Positions 51,514 to 60,433 of a stretch of DNA of 60,482 nucleotides are shown in pieces. The position numbers and the translations under genes were made by a program. Source of the DNA: Alphaproteobacteria bacterium (lineage in GTDB: Bacteria > Pseudomonadota > Alphaproteobacteria > Reyranellales > Reyranellaceae); NCBI GenBank assembly GCA_016869975.1, contig VGCZ01000029.1, forward strand, positions 1-60,482, read 5' to 3'. Position 1 is the stretch's first letter. Every line of letters begins with the position of its first letter. A model generated the notes under the pieces. The model did no database searches. It saw only the letters and a program-made list of their open reading frames with translations, and was not told where the DNA came from.

Positions 51514-52413
51514 GTGAGTTCGCGGGGATGGAGCGCGGGGCGCCGACGCGCCTTCGCACTTGGGCTCGCGCCGGCGCTGGTGGTGCTGGCCGTCGTCACC
51601 ATCGCGCCGGCGGGCTACCTCCTGCTCACCTCGCTGACGCCGCTCAACCTGACCATGCCCGGCACCGCCTGGGACTTCTCAGGCCCCCATTACAACTATG
51701 TCGACCTCTGGGACGATGACCGCTTCCACCAGAGCGCCTGGATCCAGGTGAAGTTGTCGGCGGCGACGGTGACGTTGCAGCTGCTGGTGGGGCTCGGTGT
51801 GGCGCTGCTGCTGAACCACGGCAACTGGCTACGCCGCTTCGCGCGCACCATCTTCCTCGTGCCAATGGTGCTGCCGCCGATCGCCGTTGGCATCCTATGG
51901 CGCGTGATGTACACCGTCGACATCAGCCCGCTGCACCGCTTCATGGCGTGGATCGGCCTACCCGTGCCGCCGCTGACCACGGATCCCTCCCTCGCGCTCT
52001 GGGCCATTGTCATTGCCGACACCTGGGAGTGGTTTCCCTTCACCATGCTGCTTGTGCTCGCGGCGCTGCAGATGATCCCGGACGCGCCGGTGGAGGCAGC
52101 GAAGATCGACGGCGCCAACGATCTGCAGATGTTCCGCTATGTTCTGCTGCCCTACATCGCGCCGACGCTGTTGGTGGCCGCGTTGTTCCGCCTGATTGAT
52201 AGCGTCAAGGCCTTCCCGCTGATCTACGTGTTGACCAATGGCGGGCCCGGCGACGCGACAACGGTGACGAACTACTACGCCTTCGTGCAGGCCTTCAACT
52301 TCTCGCTCTGGGGCTATTCCAGCGCCGTCGCGACGCTGATGGTCGTCGCCATCTTCGCGCTGTCGTGGATCATCGACCGCTTGAGTGGAACGGGCGATGC
52401 ACGAGTCGACTGA
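51514..52413 (+). CDS. ABC sugar transporter permease (MalF-like)
   Basis: 299 aa, six TM helices. The EAA loop facing the ATPase is EAAKIDGANDLQMFRYVLLP-YIAPTL (about 195-220), the opening segment APALVVLAVVTIAPAGYLLL is TM1, and the closing helix ends WIIDRLSG. GTG start with GGAGG upstream. Overlaps the second permease by 17 nt. Confidence 0.9.
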   Translation: MSSRGWSAGRRRAFALGLAPALVVLAVVTIAPAGYLLLTSLTPLNLTMPGTAWDFSGPHYNYVDLWDDDRFHQSAWIQVKLSAATVTLQLLVGLGVALLLNHGNWLRRFARTIFLVPMVLPPIAVGILWRVMYTVDISPLHRFMAWIGLPVPPLTTDPSLALWAIVIADTWEWFPFTMLLVLAALQMIPDAPVEAAKIDGANDLQMFRYVLLPYIAPTLLVAALFRLIDSVKAFPLIYVLTNGGPGDATTVTNYYAFVQAFNFSLWGYSSAVATLMVVAIFALSWIIDRLSGTGDARVD

Positions 52414-53257
52414 TCTGGCGGCGTTGCCCCGCGCGCGGCAGGGCTGGTTCGCCCGCCATCGCGAGCGCATCGGCGATATCGGCACGGCGCTCTTGCTGCT
52501 GGCTGTCGTGTTTCCCTTCCTCTGGCTAGTGCAGATGTCGTTCCGGCCGAACGAGGACATCTTCGGATACAGCATCGTCTTCGCGCCGACATTCGAGCAT
52601 TACCGAGCACTTTGGACCGGTAACTTCCCGGGTTCCTTCGTCAACAGTGTCGTTGTCAGCTTGGCCTCGACAGTCCTCGCGCTCCTGTTCGGCGTGCCCG
52701 CAGCCTATACGCTGGCGCGCGCCCGGTTCCGGCGCGGTCGGCAGATCGCTCTGTGGATCTTGGCGACGCGCATGGCACCGCCCATCGCGTTCACCATCCC
52801 CTTCTTCCTGGCCTATCGCTACGTCGGACTGCTGGACACGCAGATCGGGCTGATCATCGTGTACCTGACGTTCAACCTGGCGCTGGTGATCTGGATGATG
52901 CAGGGCTTTTTCGAGGGCGTGCCGACGGCGCTGGAGGAGGCCGCCTGGATCGACGGTTGCGGCGTATGGGAGGCGTTCCTGCGCGTGTCTCTGCCGCTTT
53001 CGGCGCCGGGCCTCGCCGCGACGGCCGTGCTCTGCTTCATCCTCTCCTGGAACGACTTCTTCTACGCTCTGATCCTGACGCGCACCAATGCCTCGACAGC
53101 GCCGGTCGCGATCGTCAACTTCATCCAGTACACGGGCTGGGAATGGGGCCGCATCGCCGCCGCGGCGACGCTGGTCATGCTGCCGGTCGTCGTCTTCTCC
53201 CTTCTGGTGCGCAACTACCTGGTTCGTGGGCTCACCGCCGGCGGGACGAAGGAGTAG
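52397..53257 (+). CDS. ABC sugar transporter permease (MalG-like)
   Basis: 286 aa from ATG 52397 (a GTG at 52385 is the alternative), inside the end of the previous gene. Six TM helices; EAA loop EEAAWIDGCGVWEAFLRVSL-PLSAPGL near residue 180. No ATP-binding subunit follows; instead a GMC oxidoreductase gene converges with only 3 bp between stops. A shared MsmK/UgpC-type ATPase from elsewhere must power it. Confidence 0.9.
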   Translation: MHESTDLAALPRARQGWFARHRERIGDIGTALLLLAVVFPFLWLVQMSFRPNEDIFGYSIVFAPTFEHYRALWTGNFPGSFVNSVVVSLASTVLALLFGVPAAYTLARARFRRGRQIALWILATRMAPPIAFTIPFFLAYRYVGLLDTQIGLIIVYLTFNLALVIWMMQGFFEGVPTALEEAAWIDGCGVWEAFLRVSLPLSAPGLAATAVLCFILSWNDFFYALILTRTNASTAPVAIVNFIQYTGWEWGRIAAAATLVMLPVVVFSLLVRNYLVRGLTAGGTKE

Positions 53258-53260
53258 CGC

Positions 53261-54910
53261 TCAGGCCACCGCAGCGCGGTTGTCTTCCCCCAGAATCAGC
53301 TGCGTCGCTCGTTCGCCGATGGCGATCGCTGGCGCATTGGTGTTGGAGGAGACGAGGAACGGCATCACCGAAGCATCGACCACGCGCAGCCCGTCGACGC
53401 CCCGGACACGACACGCGGGGTCGACGACGCTGTCGGGATCTATTCCCATCCGGCAGGTGCCGACCGGATGGTAGGAGGTCGCCCCATGGCGCCGGATGTA
53501 GTCGAGCAGCGCTTCGTCATCCTGGGTCGCCCGACCCGGCCGCGTCTCCTCCACCAGGAAGGGCCGCAGCGGGGCCGCGCCGCCGATGGCACGCGACAGG
53601 TGCAGCCCGCGTAGCGCGGCGGCGCGATCCGCGCGCGTCGAGAGGTAGTTGGGCCGAATGCTGGGCGGCGCCGCCGGATCGGCCGTGGCGACGTGCACGG
53701 AACCGCGGCTTTCCGGATAGAGCTGGAAGTAGCCGATCGACACGCCGGGATAGTCATCGAGCCCGGTGCCCTTGGTATAGCCGGTGCGGTCGGCGGCGCT
53801 GATCTTGTGGATCTGCAGCTTCATGTCTGGCCGCGTTGCGTCAGGAGCGGTGCGGGCCAACGCGTGCGCGGTCGCGGCGATCTCGGCCAACATCCCCGTG
53901 CCGCGCAGCTGCCATTCCAGCATCGCCAGCGGCCCATGGAGCCAGGGCCGGGCCATCAGCTGGTTCACCGTCAGCACGCCGCGGCTGCGCCAGGTAACGC
54001 GGATGTGGTAGTGGTCGGATAGATTCTCGCCGACTTCCCGACGGTCGGCGACGACCGGAATGCCGAGGGCTTTCAACCGTTCCCCGGCACCGATGCCGGA
54101 CAGTTCGAGGAGTTGTGGCGACTGGATCGCGCCGGCGGCGATGACGATCTGGCGTCGCGCTCGGGCGACGCGCAGGCTGCCGTCCCGGGCCGCGTACTCC
54201 ACACCCGTCGCGCGCAGCCCCTCGAACACGACACGTCGCGCCAAGGCACCGGTCTCGACCGAGAGGTTCGGGCATCGCCGCATCGCCGGTTTCAGATACG
54301 CGTCAGCCGCGCTCCAACGCCGCCCGCGCCGCGTGCACATCTGCAGGCGACCGACGCCCTCATGCTGTGCCCCGTTGTAATCGGCGGTCGCGGGAATCCC
54401 GACGGCGGCGCAGGCCTCGATGAAGGCGCTGGACAGCCGGTCGCCGCGGGCGATCTGCTGGATCGTCACCGGCCCGCCGCGACCGCGCGCCGGGTCGGTG
54501 GCGAAGTTCGCATCTTCGATCGCCCGCATTGCGGGGCCAATATCCCGCCAACCCCAGCCAGGGCAGGCGTCGCCCCAGGCGTTCCAACGCTCCGGGTCGC
54601 CGCGCACCCAGAGCATGCCGTTCACCGAGCTCGACCCTCCGAGCATCCGGCCGCGCGGCCAGATCATGCGTCGGCCGGCGGCGCCGGGATCGGCCTCTGT
54701 CTCGAAACTCCACACTGCGTTTGGATCGCTCAGGAGCTTGCCGGCGCCGAGCGGCATCCGGACCATGTGCCGATCGTCGCTTCCGCCGGCCTCGAGCAGC
54801 AGCACGCGGCGTCCCGCGTCGGCCAGACGAGCGGCGACGACGCATCCCGCGGAGCCTGCGCCCACAATGACGTCGTCCCAAGTTGCTGCGTCTGATTCGG
54901 GAGCGGCCAT
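53261..54910 (-). CDS. GMC family FAD oxidoreductase (choline/alcohol dehydrogenase-like)
   Basis: 549 aa. FAD loop VIVGAGSAGCVVAARLADAG (15-34) with LLLEAGG; GMC signature 1 PRGRMLGGSSSVNGMLWVRG; signature 2 AAGAIQSPQLLELSGIG; C-terminal catalytic HPVGTCRMG with a following N-T-N-A. Oxidises alcohols (choline, glucose or alkyl alcohols) in the family. Its place against the sugar-type ABC genes suggests a related substrate. Confidence 0.93.
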   Translation of the reverse strand: MAAPESDAATWDDVIVGAGSAGCVVAARLADAGRRVLLLEAGGSDDRHMVRMPLGAGKLLSDPNAVWSFETEADPGAAGRRMIWPRGRMLGGSSSVNGMLWVRGDPERWNAWGDACPGWGWRDIGPAMRAIEDANFATDPARGRGGPVTIQQIARGDRLSSAFIEACAAVGIPATADYNGAQHEGVGRLQMCTRRGRRWSAADAYLKPAMRRCPNLSVETGALARRVVFEGLRATGVEYAARDGSLRVARARRQIVIAAGAIQSPQLLELSGIGAGERLKALGIPVVADRREVGENLSDHYHIRVTWRSRGVLTVNQLMARPWLHGPLAMLEWQLRGTGMLAEIAATAHALARTAPDATRPDMKLQIHKISAADRTGYTKGTGLDDYPGVSIGYFQLYPESRGSVHVATADPAAPPSIRPNYLSTRADRAAALRGLHLSRAIGGAAPLRPFLVEETRPGRATQDDEALLDYIRRHGATSYHPVGTCRMGIDPDSVVDPACRVRGVDGLRVVDASVMPFLVSSNTNAPAIAIGERATQLILGEDNRAAVA

Positions 54911-55144
54911 ATCGCCTCGCGGTCTCCAACAAAAAATCCGCTCGGCGCGGCGTCTCTACTCATAGCATGGCCTTTGCCTAGGCGGGGGCGGCTCGGTGGT
55001 ATCGACCAGTCGGCATCGGGATGCTACCGGACGACGCAAACACCATCTCCGTGGCATTGAACAGTCTGAGGACGAGGCTTTGTGCGTTCTTGCGTCTGCT
55101 GGCAGAGTCGCGATCGAGCTTCTCCTGTGAAAAGTGAAACCGCC

Positions 55145-56128
55145 ATGGTCGCCAGCAACTCGTTCAAGTTCGTCACGCTGCCGCCGCAGACCGACAAGAC
55201 CCGCGAATGGGCCAGGCGTCTGGCCAATGCGGTGCCCGAAGCGCGCGTGGTCGTTGCCGAGGATGCCGACACCGCCGCGCGCGAGATCGTCGATGCGGAC
55301 GCCGCCTTCGGCTGGCTCGGCAAGGAACTCCTGGCGAAGGCGACGAAGCTGCGCTGGCTGCAGGCACCGATGGCGGCGCCACCGGCCGGCTACTTCTACC
55401 CCGAGCTCACCAGCCATGCCGTACGGGTGACGAACTTCCGCGAGATCTACAACGATCATATCGGCGCGCACATCCTGGCCTTCGTCCTGGCCTTCGCTCG
55501 CGGCCTGCATAGGTTCATTCCCCAGCAGCTGCGCCGGGAGTGGAAGAAGAGCCCGCTGGAAGCGGGCGATGTCCTGCATCTGCCCGAAACGACCGCGCTG
55601 ATCGTCGGCGTGGGTGGCATCGGCGCCGAGGCTGCACGTCTGCTCGCGGCCTTCGGCGTGACTGTGCTCGCGACCGACGCGCGACGCACGGCGAAGCCCG
55701 ACGGGGTGGCTGAGCTGCACCCGCCCCAGGCGCTGGACGATCTGCTGCCGCGCGCCGATTTCGTCATCCTGACGGTGCCGCATACGCCGGCGACCGAAGG
55801 TTTCTTCAACCGCGCCCGCTTCCAGCGCATGAAGCCGACGGCGTTCTTCATCAACATCGGCCGCGGCATGACGACCAGGCTGGACGATCTGGTCGCGGCG
55901 CTGCGGGCCGGCGAGATCGCCGGTGCCGGACTCGACGTTTACGAGAAGGAGCCGCTGCCCGCCGATCATCCGCTCTGGACGATGCCGAACGTGCTGCTCA
56001 CACCGCATATGGCGGGACACGGGCCCTACCTCGACGAGCGCCGCTTCGAGATCATCGCCGACAACTGCCGCGCGTTCGGGGCGGGGCTGCCGCTGCGCAA
56101 CGAGGTCGACAAGGCGTCGTGGTTCTGA
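55145..56128 (+). CDS. D-2-hydroxyacid dehydrogenase, GyaR/GhrA-like
   Basis: 327 aa. ATG 55145 (MVASNSFKFV). Nucleotide loop GVGGIG at 155-160, catalytic Arg in NIGRGMTTRLDDL, Glu in YEKEPLP, His in TPHMAGH. The YNDHIGAHILAFVLAFARGL helix is characteristic of the phosphoglycerate-dehydrogenase-like branch. The 234-bp gap 54911-55144 before it holds a weak inverted repeat (CGGTGGTATC at 54994 and GATGCTACCG at 55020) and nothing else clear. Confidence 0.9.
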   Translation: MVASNSFKFVTLPPQTDKTREWARRLANAVPEARVVVAEDADTAAREIVDADAAFGWLGKELLAKATKLRWLQAPMAAPPAGYFYPELTSHAVRVTNFREIYNDHIGAHILAFVLAFARGLHRFIPQQLRREWKKSPLEAGDVLHLPETTALIVGVGGIGAEAARLLAAFGVTVLATDARRTAKPDGVAELHPPQALDDLLPRADFVILTVPHTPATEGFFNRARFQRMKPTAFFINIGRGMTTRLDDLVAALRAGEIAGAGLDVYEKEPLPADHPLWTMPNVLLTPHMAGHGPYLDERRFEIIADNCRAFGAGLPLRNEVDKASWF

Positions 56129-56208
56129 GGGGCGGCCAGGCACGCGTAAAGGCTTCGCAAGTGCGTGGCTCGGCCTGTAGACTGTCGCCCGGATCAGAGG
56201 AGGAGACC

Positions 56209-56586
56209 ATGTTCAGTCACGTCTTTGTCGGCGCCAACGATGTCGAGGCGTCAAAGAAGTTCTACGACGCGGTGCTCGGCGCCATCGGTATTCCCGAGGG
56301 CAAGGCCGATCCGAAGGGCCGCGTCTTCTATCGCACCCCGACCGGCATGTTCGGCCTGACCAAGCCGATCGACGGCAAGGTGGCGACGCACGCCAATGGC
56401 GGCACGATCGGTTTCGCCTGCGACAGCCCGGCGAAAGTGAAGGCCTTCCACGACGCCGGCGTCGCCAACGGCGGCAAGAGCATCGAGGATCCGCCGGGCC
56501 CGCGGACCAATGGCGCGATGACGCTCCATCTCGCCTATCTGCGCGATCCCTCCGGCAACAAGATCTGCGCACTGCATCGCGGCTAG
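56209..56586 (+). CDS. VOC-family (glyoxalase/dioxygenase superfamily) protein
   Basis: 125 aa. One betaalphabetabetabeta pair: FSHVFVGANDVEASKKFYDA (2-21), LGLIG-like region GAIGIPEGKADPKG, metal-site His in SHVFVG and in TLHLAYLRDPSGNKICALHR. ATG behind AGAGGAGGAG. Resembles small glyoxalase-like proteins of unknown substrate. A terminator hairpin follows. Confidence 0.85.
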   Translation: MFSHVFVGANDVEASKKFYDAVLGAIGIPEGKADPKGRVFYRTPTGMFGLTKPIDGKVATHANGGTIGFACDSPAKVKAFHDAGVANGGKSIEDPPGPRTNGAMTLHLAYLRDPSGNKICALHRG

Positions 56587-56605
56587 GCCGGCGTAACGTT
56601 CCGCC

Positions 56606-56634
56606 ACGGCGCCCAAGCCCCGCTTGGGCGCCGT
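56606..56634 (+). terminator. Terminator hairpin after the VOC gene
   Basis: A perfect 13-bp stem, ACGGCGCCCAAGC with GCTTGGGCGCCGT (56606-56618 and 56622-56634), a 3-nt loop, then TGTCGTTC. The remaining 170 bp to the amidohydrolase start show no clear feature. Confidence 0.65.
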
Positions 56635-56803
56635 TGTCGTTCAGCCCGACGGCAGCGCCTGGGCGACTTCCGCCACCTCGCTCGCCGGCAAAACCCAACA
56701 CGGCCGAGGTGATGGTTCAAGGTCGCGCCGTCGTCGTGCTGTCTGGAAGACACCGGCGGCCAAAACCGGCATCATCGCCAGGTAACCCCAGGTCTCGATC
56801 CCG

Positions 56804-58039
56804 ATGCGCACTCTCCTGACGAACGCGACACTGATCGATTGCGTCAATCCCAAAGCGGTCGAGCGCGCGGCGGTGCTGATCGACGGCGGCCGCATCCGCG
56901 AGATCCGCATCGACGGCGGTACGCCCGAAGCGGGCGCCGCCGCCGTGCTCGATCTCAAAGGCGCCTTCCTGATGCCAGGGCTGTGGGACGTCCACATCCA
57001 TCCGGACTACTATCTGCCGCACGAGATGCCGCTGGCCGACCAGGTCGCGCTGTTCGGCCATCGCCTGATGGCGGCGCTCACCGAGGCGGGCGTTGTCGGG
57101 CTGCGTTGCGCCGGCGCGCACCACTACATGGATGTCGCCTGGAAGCGCGCCTTCGCTTTGGGTCAGTATGTCGGGCCGCGCGTCTTCGCCTCCGGCCACT
57201 TCCTCACGACCACCGGCGGCCACTTCCTGACCTCGGGCCACGCGCTGGAGTGCGATGGGCCCTACGGCTTCGTCACGGCGATCCGCGAGCAGATCAAGAA
57301 TGGTGTCGACCACATCAAGCTCAATCTGTCAGGCGGTATCCTGGGGCCCGCCTGGGACCGGCACCAGAACTCCTTCCTGCTGGAAGACGAGTTGCGGGCG
57401 GCCTTCGACATCTGCCGTCTTCGCGAATTCAAGGTGATGGCGCACGCAACCAATCCCGAGGCGGTGAAGAACGCGATCCGCCTGGGCGCGCACAGCGTCG
57501 AGCACGGCTACATCATGGACGACGAGTGCATCGAGCTGTTTCTCAAGCACGACACCTGGTACGTGCCGACCTTGGCGATCAGCCACCTCACGCCCGAGCA
57601 GGTGAGCAACGACTGGGAGCGACGCTGGGTCAAGCAGCGCAACATGGCGCACGATCTGTGCTGCCGCGCCGATGCGGCGTCGGACGTCCATCGCGCCGGC
57701 TTCGAGAAGGCGCTGAAGGCCGGCGTCAAGATGGCCTTGGGCTCGGACATCCGACCGCTCAAGGACGCCGCGCTGCTCGAGCTGGGCCTATGGGTACGTG
57801 ACGGCGCCACGCCGTGGCAGGCGCTCCTCGCGGCGACCCGCGATGGTGCCGCGATCTGCGGCGTCGGCGACGAGCTGGGCACGATCGAGGTCGGCAAGCG
57901 CGCCGATTTGATCGTGGTCGGCGGCAGTCCGCTGGAAGACATCAACAACGTGCGGCGGCTGCAACTCGTGCTGAAGGACGGCGTGATCGTCTCCGACAAG
58001 CGCGACCCGTGGGCGAAATCGCGGCCACCGGCGTTCTAG
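56804..58039 (+). CDS. Amidohydrolase family protein (prolidase/imidazolonepropionase-like)
   Basis: 411 aa. Metal-dependent TIM-barrel hydrolase: LMPGLWDVHIHPDYYLPHEM with H64 and H66, a Lys in DHIKLNLSGG, His in KVMAHATNPEAV and HSVEHGYIMDD, and Asp in MALGSDIRP. It ends with the family's DELGTIEVGKRADLIVVGGS. The substrate could be a peptide, lactam or cyclic amide; not determinable. Convergent with the flavoprotein gene at 58097 across 57 bp. Confidence 0.9.
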   Translation: MRTLLTNATLIDCVNPKAVERAAVLIDGGRIREIRIDGGTPEAGAAAVLDLKGAFLMPGLWDVHIHPDYYLPHEMPLADQVALFGHRLMAALTEAGVVGLRCAGAHHYMDVAWKRAFALGQYVGPRVFASGHFLTTTGGHFLTSGHALECDGPYGFVTAIREQIKNGVDHIKLNLSGGILGPAWDRHQNSFLLEDELRAAFDICRLREFKVMAHATNPEAVKNAIRLGAHSVEHGYIMDDECIELFLKHDTWYVPTLAISHLTPEQVSNDWERRWVKQRNMAHDLCCRADAASDVHRAGFEKALKAGVKMALGSDIRPLKDAALLELGLWVRDGATPWQALLAATRDGAAICGVGDELGTIEVGKRADLIVVGGSPLEDINNVRRLQLVLKDGVIVSDKRDPWAKSRPPAF

Positions 58040-58096
58040 TTGCCCGGGCACCACACGGCAGGAGCGCTGAAATTCCCCCCGAGACGGTGGGCTCGC

Positions 58097-59203
58097 TCAT
58101 GCCCGGCGCAACCGTGCGGGATCGAGGGGCCGTAGGCGACCGGGCGCGAAGGGCGCCAAGTCGACGTTGCGTGCCGCGCCGTCGAGGATCAACTCGGCCA
58201 TCGCCTCGCCGGTCGCCGGCGCGTTGAGCATGCCCCAGACGCTGTGGCCGGTCGCGACGTAGACACCGTTCGCGCCAGGCACCGCGCCGATCAGCGGCAA
58301 GCCATCGTCCGTAACGGGTCGGAAGCAGGCCTGGCGCGCCACGATCGGCATCGCGGCCAGCGCCGGCGCGATATCCCTGACCATCGCCTCGAGCCGCGCA
58401 TGCGCGCCCTCGTCGGGTGCGACGTCGGCGGGATCGACAGGCAGGGAGCCCGCGGAGGAGATCGCGCAGACCCAGGTCGTACCATCGGCGCGCACGAACA
58501 CCTCGGGCGTCAGCACCTCGCCGCTGGCTTCGCGGTACTCGAGGAACAGCGCCTCCGGCGCGATGCTCGGTCCGCTGTCGAAGACGATGCTATGGCCCTT
58601 GTAGCCATACACCGCCGGCAGCCTCAGCCACAGCGAGGCCAGGATCGACCACGGTCCCATGGCGATCACGACAGCGTCGCCCTCCACGACATCGCCGGTG
58701 TCGAGCGTCACACCAGCGAGGGCGCCCTTGGCGTCGTGCGCCAATCCTGCGACCGCGCCCTCTCGCAACGTCGCGCCAAGCGCTTCCGCGGCGCGTACCA
58801 GTCCGGTGGTGAAGGCGCGTGGCTCGATGGTGGCCGTGCTGTGCGGCGAGCCGATTTGGCTGGTCAGGGTGACCTTGCCCGATAGCCACGGCCGTTCGCC
58901 GGGAGCGCGCGCGATTTCACCCGCGGCGGCGTGGCCGGCATAGGTCGCCAGAGGTTGATAGCTCCAGAGATTGTCGAGCGCGGCGGCGAGGTCGCCGTGC
59001 AGGCCGAAGCTGCGGCGCGCCAATTGATCGAGGTCGCTGCCGCGGCACCAGTCGCGGGCCAGGAAGGCGCCCGACTTGCCGGAGGCCGAGCCAGCGACGG
59101 CGTGACGCTCGATCACGATGGGTCGCGCGCCGCGCTTGGCGACGTAGTAGGCGAGCGCGGCGCCGACGACCCCGGCGCCGCAGATGACGATTCGCTTGGC
59201 CAG
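58097..59203 (-). CDS. D-amino-acid oxidase family FAD oxidoreductase, non-canonical CTG start
   Basis: 368 aa if it starts at the CTG at 59203. The FAD fingerprint IVICGAGVVGAALAYYVAKR (residues 5-24) comes before any ATG, GTG or TTG in the frame; the first ordinary start is GTG 59116, which would delete it. The CTG lies immediately after the ilvE TAG, in the same frame. The downstream protein is typical: SASGKSGAFLARDWCRGSDL, ARQACFRPVTDDGLPLIGAV and NGVYVATGHSVWGMLNAPAT. Likely an amino-acid or sarcosine-type dehydrogenase, coupled to the aminotransferase. Confidence 0.82.
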   Translation of the reverse strand: MAKRIVICGAGVVGAALAYYVAKRGARPIVIERHAVAGSASGKSGAFLARDWCRGSDLDQLARRSFGLHGDLAAALDNLWSYQPLATYAGHAAAGEIARAPGERPWLSGKVTLTSQIGSPHSTATIEPRAFTTGLVRAAEALGATLREGAVAGLAHDAKGALAGVTLDTGDVVEGDAVVIAMGPWSILASLWLRLPAVYGYKGHSIVFDSGPSIAPEALFLEYREASGEVLTPEVFVRADGTTWVCAISSAGSLPVDPADVAPDEGAHARLEAMVRDIAPALAAMPIVARQACFRPVTDDGLPLIGAVPGANGVYVATGHSVWGMLNAPATGEAMAELILDGAARNVDLAPFAPGRLRPLDPARLRRA

Positions 59204-60298
59204 CTAGAACACCTTGTGCACCCAGCCGTGCGTGTCGGCGGCGCGGCAGCGCTGGATGTCGATCAGGGCGGCCTTGAGCTTCTCGGTCTGCGCCGCCGCC
59301 TGGCCGTTGCCGATGATGAAGTCGCCGTCCTTCGACTTCACGGTGCCGATGGGCGTCAGCACGGCGGCGGTGCCGCAGGCGAAGGACTCGCGCACGCGGC
59401 CCGAGGCGGCGTCCTTGCGCCACTGGTCGAGCGAGTAGGGCTCTTCGCGGGTCTTGATACCCATGTCCTTCGCCACCGAGATGATCGAGGCGCGGGTGAT
59501 GCCCTCGAGGATCGTGCCGCTGGTCGGCGGCGTCAGCAGCGAGCCGTCGTCGAGGATGAAGAAGACGTTCATGCCGCCGAGCTCTTCGATCCACTTCTTC
59601 TCGACGGCGTCGAGGAACACGACCTGCTCGCAGCCGTGCTTGTAGGCTTCCATCTGCGCCGTGAGGCTGGCGGCGTAGTTGCCGCCGCATTTGGCGGCGC
59701 CGGTGCCGCCGGGCGCGGCGCGGGTGAAATCCTGCGAGACCCAGACCGAGACGGCGCTGTCCTTGGACTTGAAGTAGGAGCCGACCGGCGAGGCGATAAC
59801 CATGTAGAGGTATTCGGCCGACGGCTTGACGCCGAGGAACACCTCGTTGGCGAACATGAAGGGCCGCAGATAAAGGCTGCCGTCGCCATCGGGAATCCAG
59901 TCGCGGTCGACCTTGACCAGCTGGTTGAGCGACTCGACGAAGACGTCCTCGGGCAGCTTCGGCATGGCCAGCCGCTCGGCCGAACGCTGGAAACGCCGCG
60001 CGTTCTCCAGCGGGCGGAACATCACCGCGCCGCCCTCTTTGGTGCGGTAGGCCTTCAGCCCCTCGAAGATCTCCTGGCTGTAGTGCAGCACGGCCGAGGC
60101 CGGGTCCATCTGGATCGGGCCGCGCGGGCCGATCGTGGCGTCGTGCCAGCCTTTGCCCTCGGTGTAGCGGATGGTGACCATGTGGTCGCTGAAGACTCGG
60201 CCGAATCCCGGGTCCTTCAGGATGGCGGCCCGCTGGTCCGGCGGTGTGGCCGAGGGGTGGGGCAGGCGCTTGAATTCGACAGACGACGTCTTGGACAT
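59204..60298 (-). CDS. ilvE: Branched-chain amino acid aminotransferase
   Basis: 364 aa, fold-type IV PLP enzyme of the BCAT2/mitochondrial-like group. Starts at ATG 60298 (MSKTSSVEFKRLP). PLP lysine K203 in GTGAAKCGGNYAASL; EIFEGLKAYR at about 76-85; SLYLRPFMFANEVFLGVKPS; GTILEGITRASIISVAKDMG. Catalyses the last step of Val/Leu/Ile synthesis or the first step of their breakdown. Its TAG directly abuts the flavoprotein frame. Confidence 0.95.
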   Translation of the reverse strand: MSKTSSVEFKRLPHPSATPPDQRAAILKDPGFGRVFSDHMVTIRYTEGKGWHDATIGPRGPIQMDPASAVLHYSQEIFEGLKAYRTKEGGAVMFRPLENARRFQRSAERLAMPKLPEDVFVESLNQLVKVDRDWIPDGDGSLYLRPFMFANEVFLGVKPSAEYLYMVIASPVGSYFKSKDSAVSVWVSQDFTRAAPGGTGAAKCGGNYAASLTAQMEAYKHGCEQVVFLDAVEKKWIEELGGMNVFFILDDGSLLTPPTSGTILEGITRASIISVAKDMGIKTREEPYSLDQWRKDAASGRVRESFACGTAAVLTPIGTVKSKDGDFIIGNGQAAAQTEKLKAALIDIQRCRAADTHGWVHKVF

Positions 60299-60433
60299 GG
60301 GTTTCCCGCAGTTTTGCCCCGCTTGGATGGACAACCCTGGGCGTCGCGTCAAGCCCGTGCGATGTCCGGTTTGGGTCGCGCGCCGGCCTCTTCTGAGCGA
60401 TAATAGCGATCCCGCATCGTTGGCCGACATTCC

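Noticed and set aside
54994-55029. Weak inverted repeat CGGTGGTATC / GATGCTACCG between the GMC and dehydrogenase genes as an operator
   Set aside because: Only 8 of 10 positions pair and a single copy is seen; kept as a note in the neighbouring gene entry.
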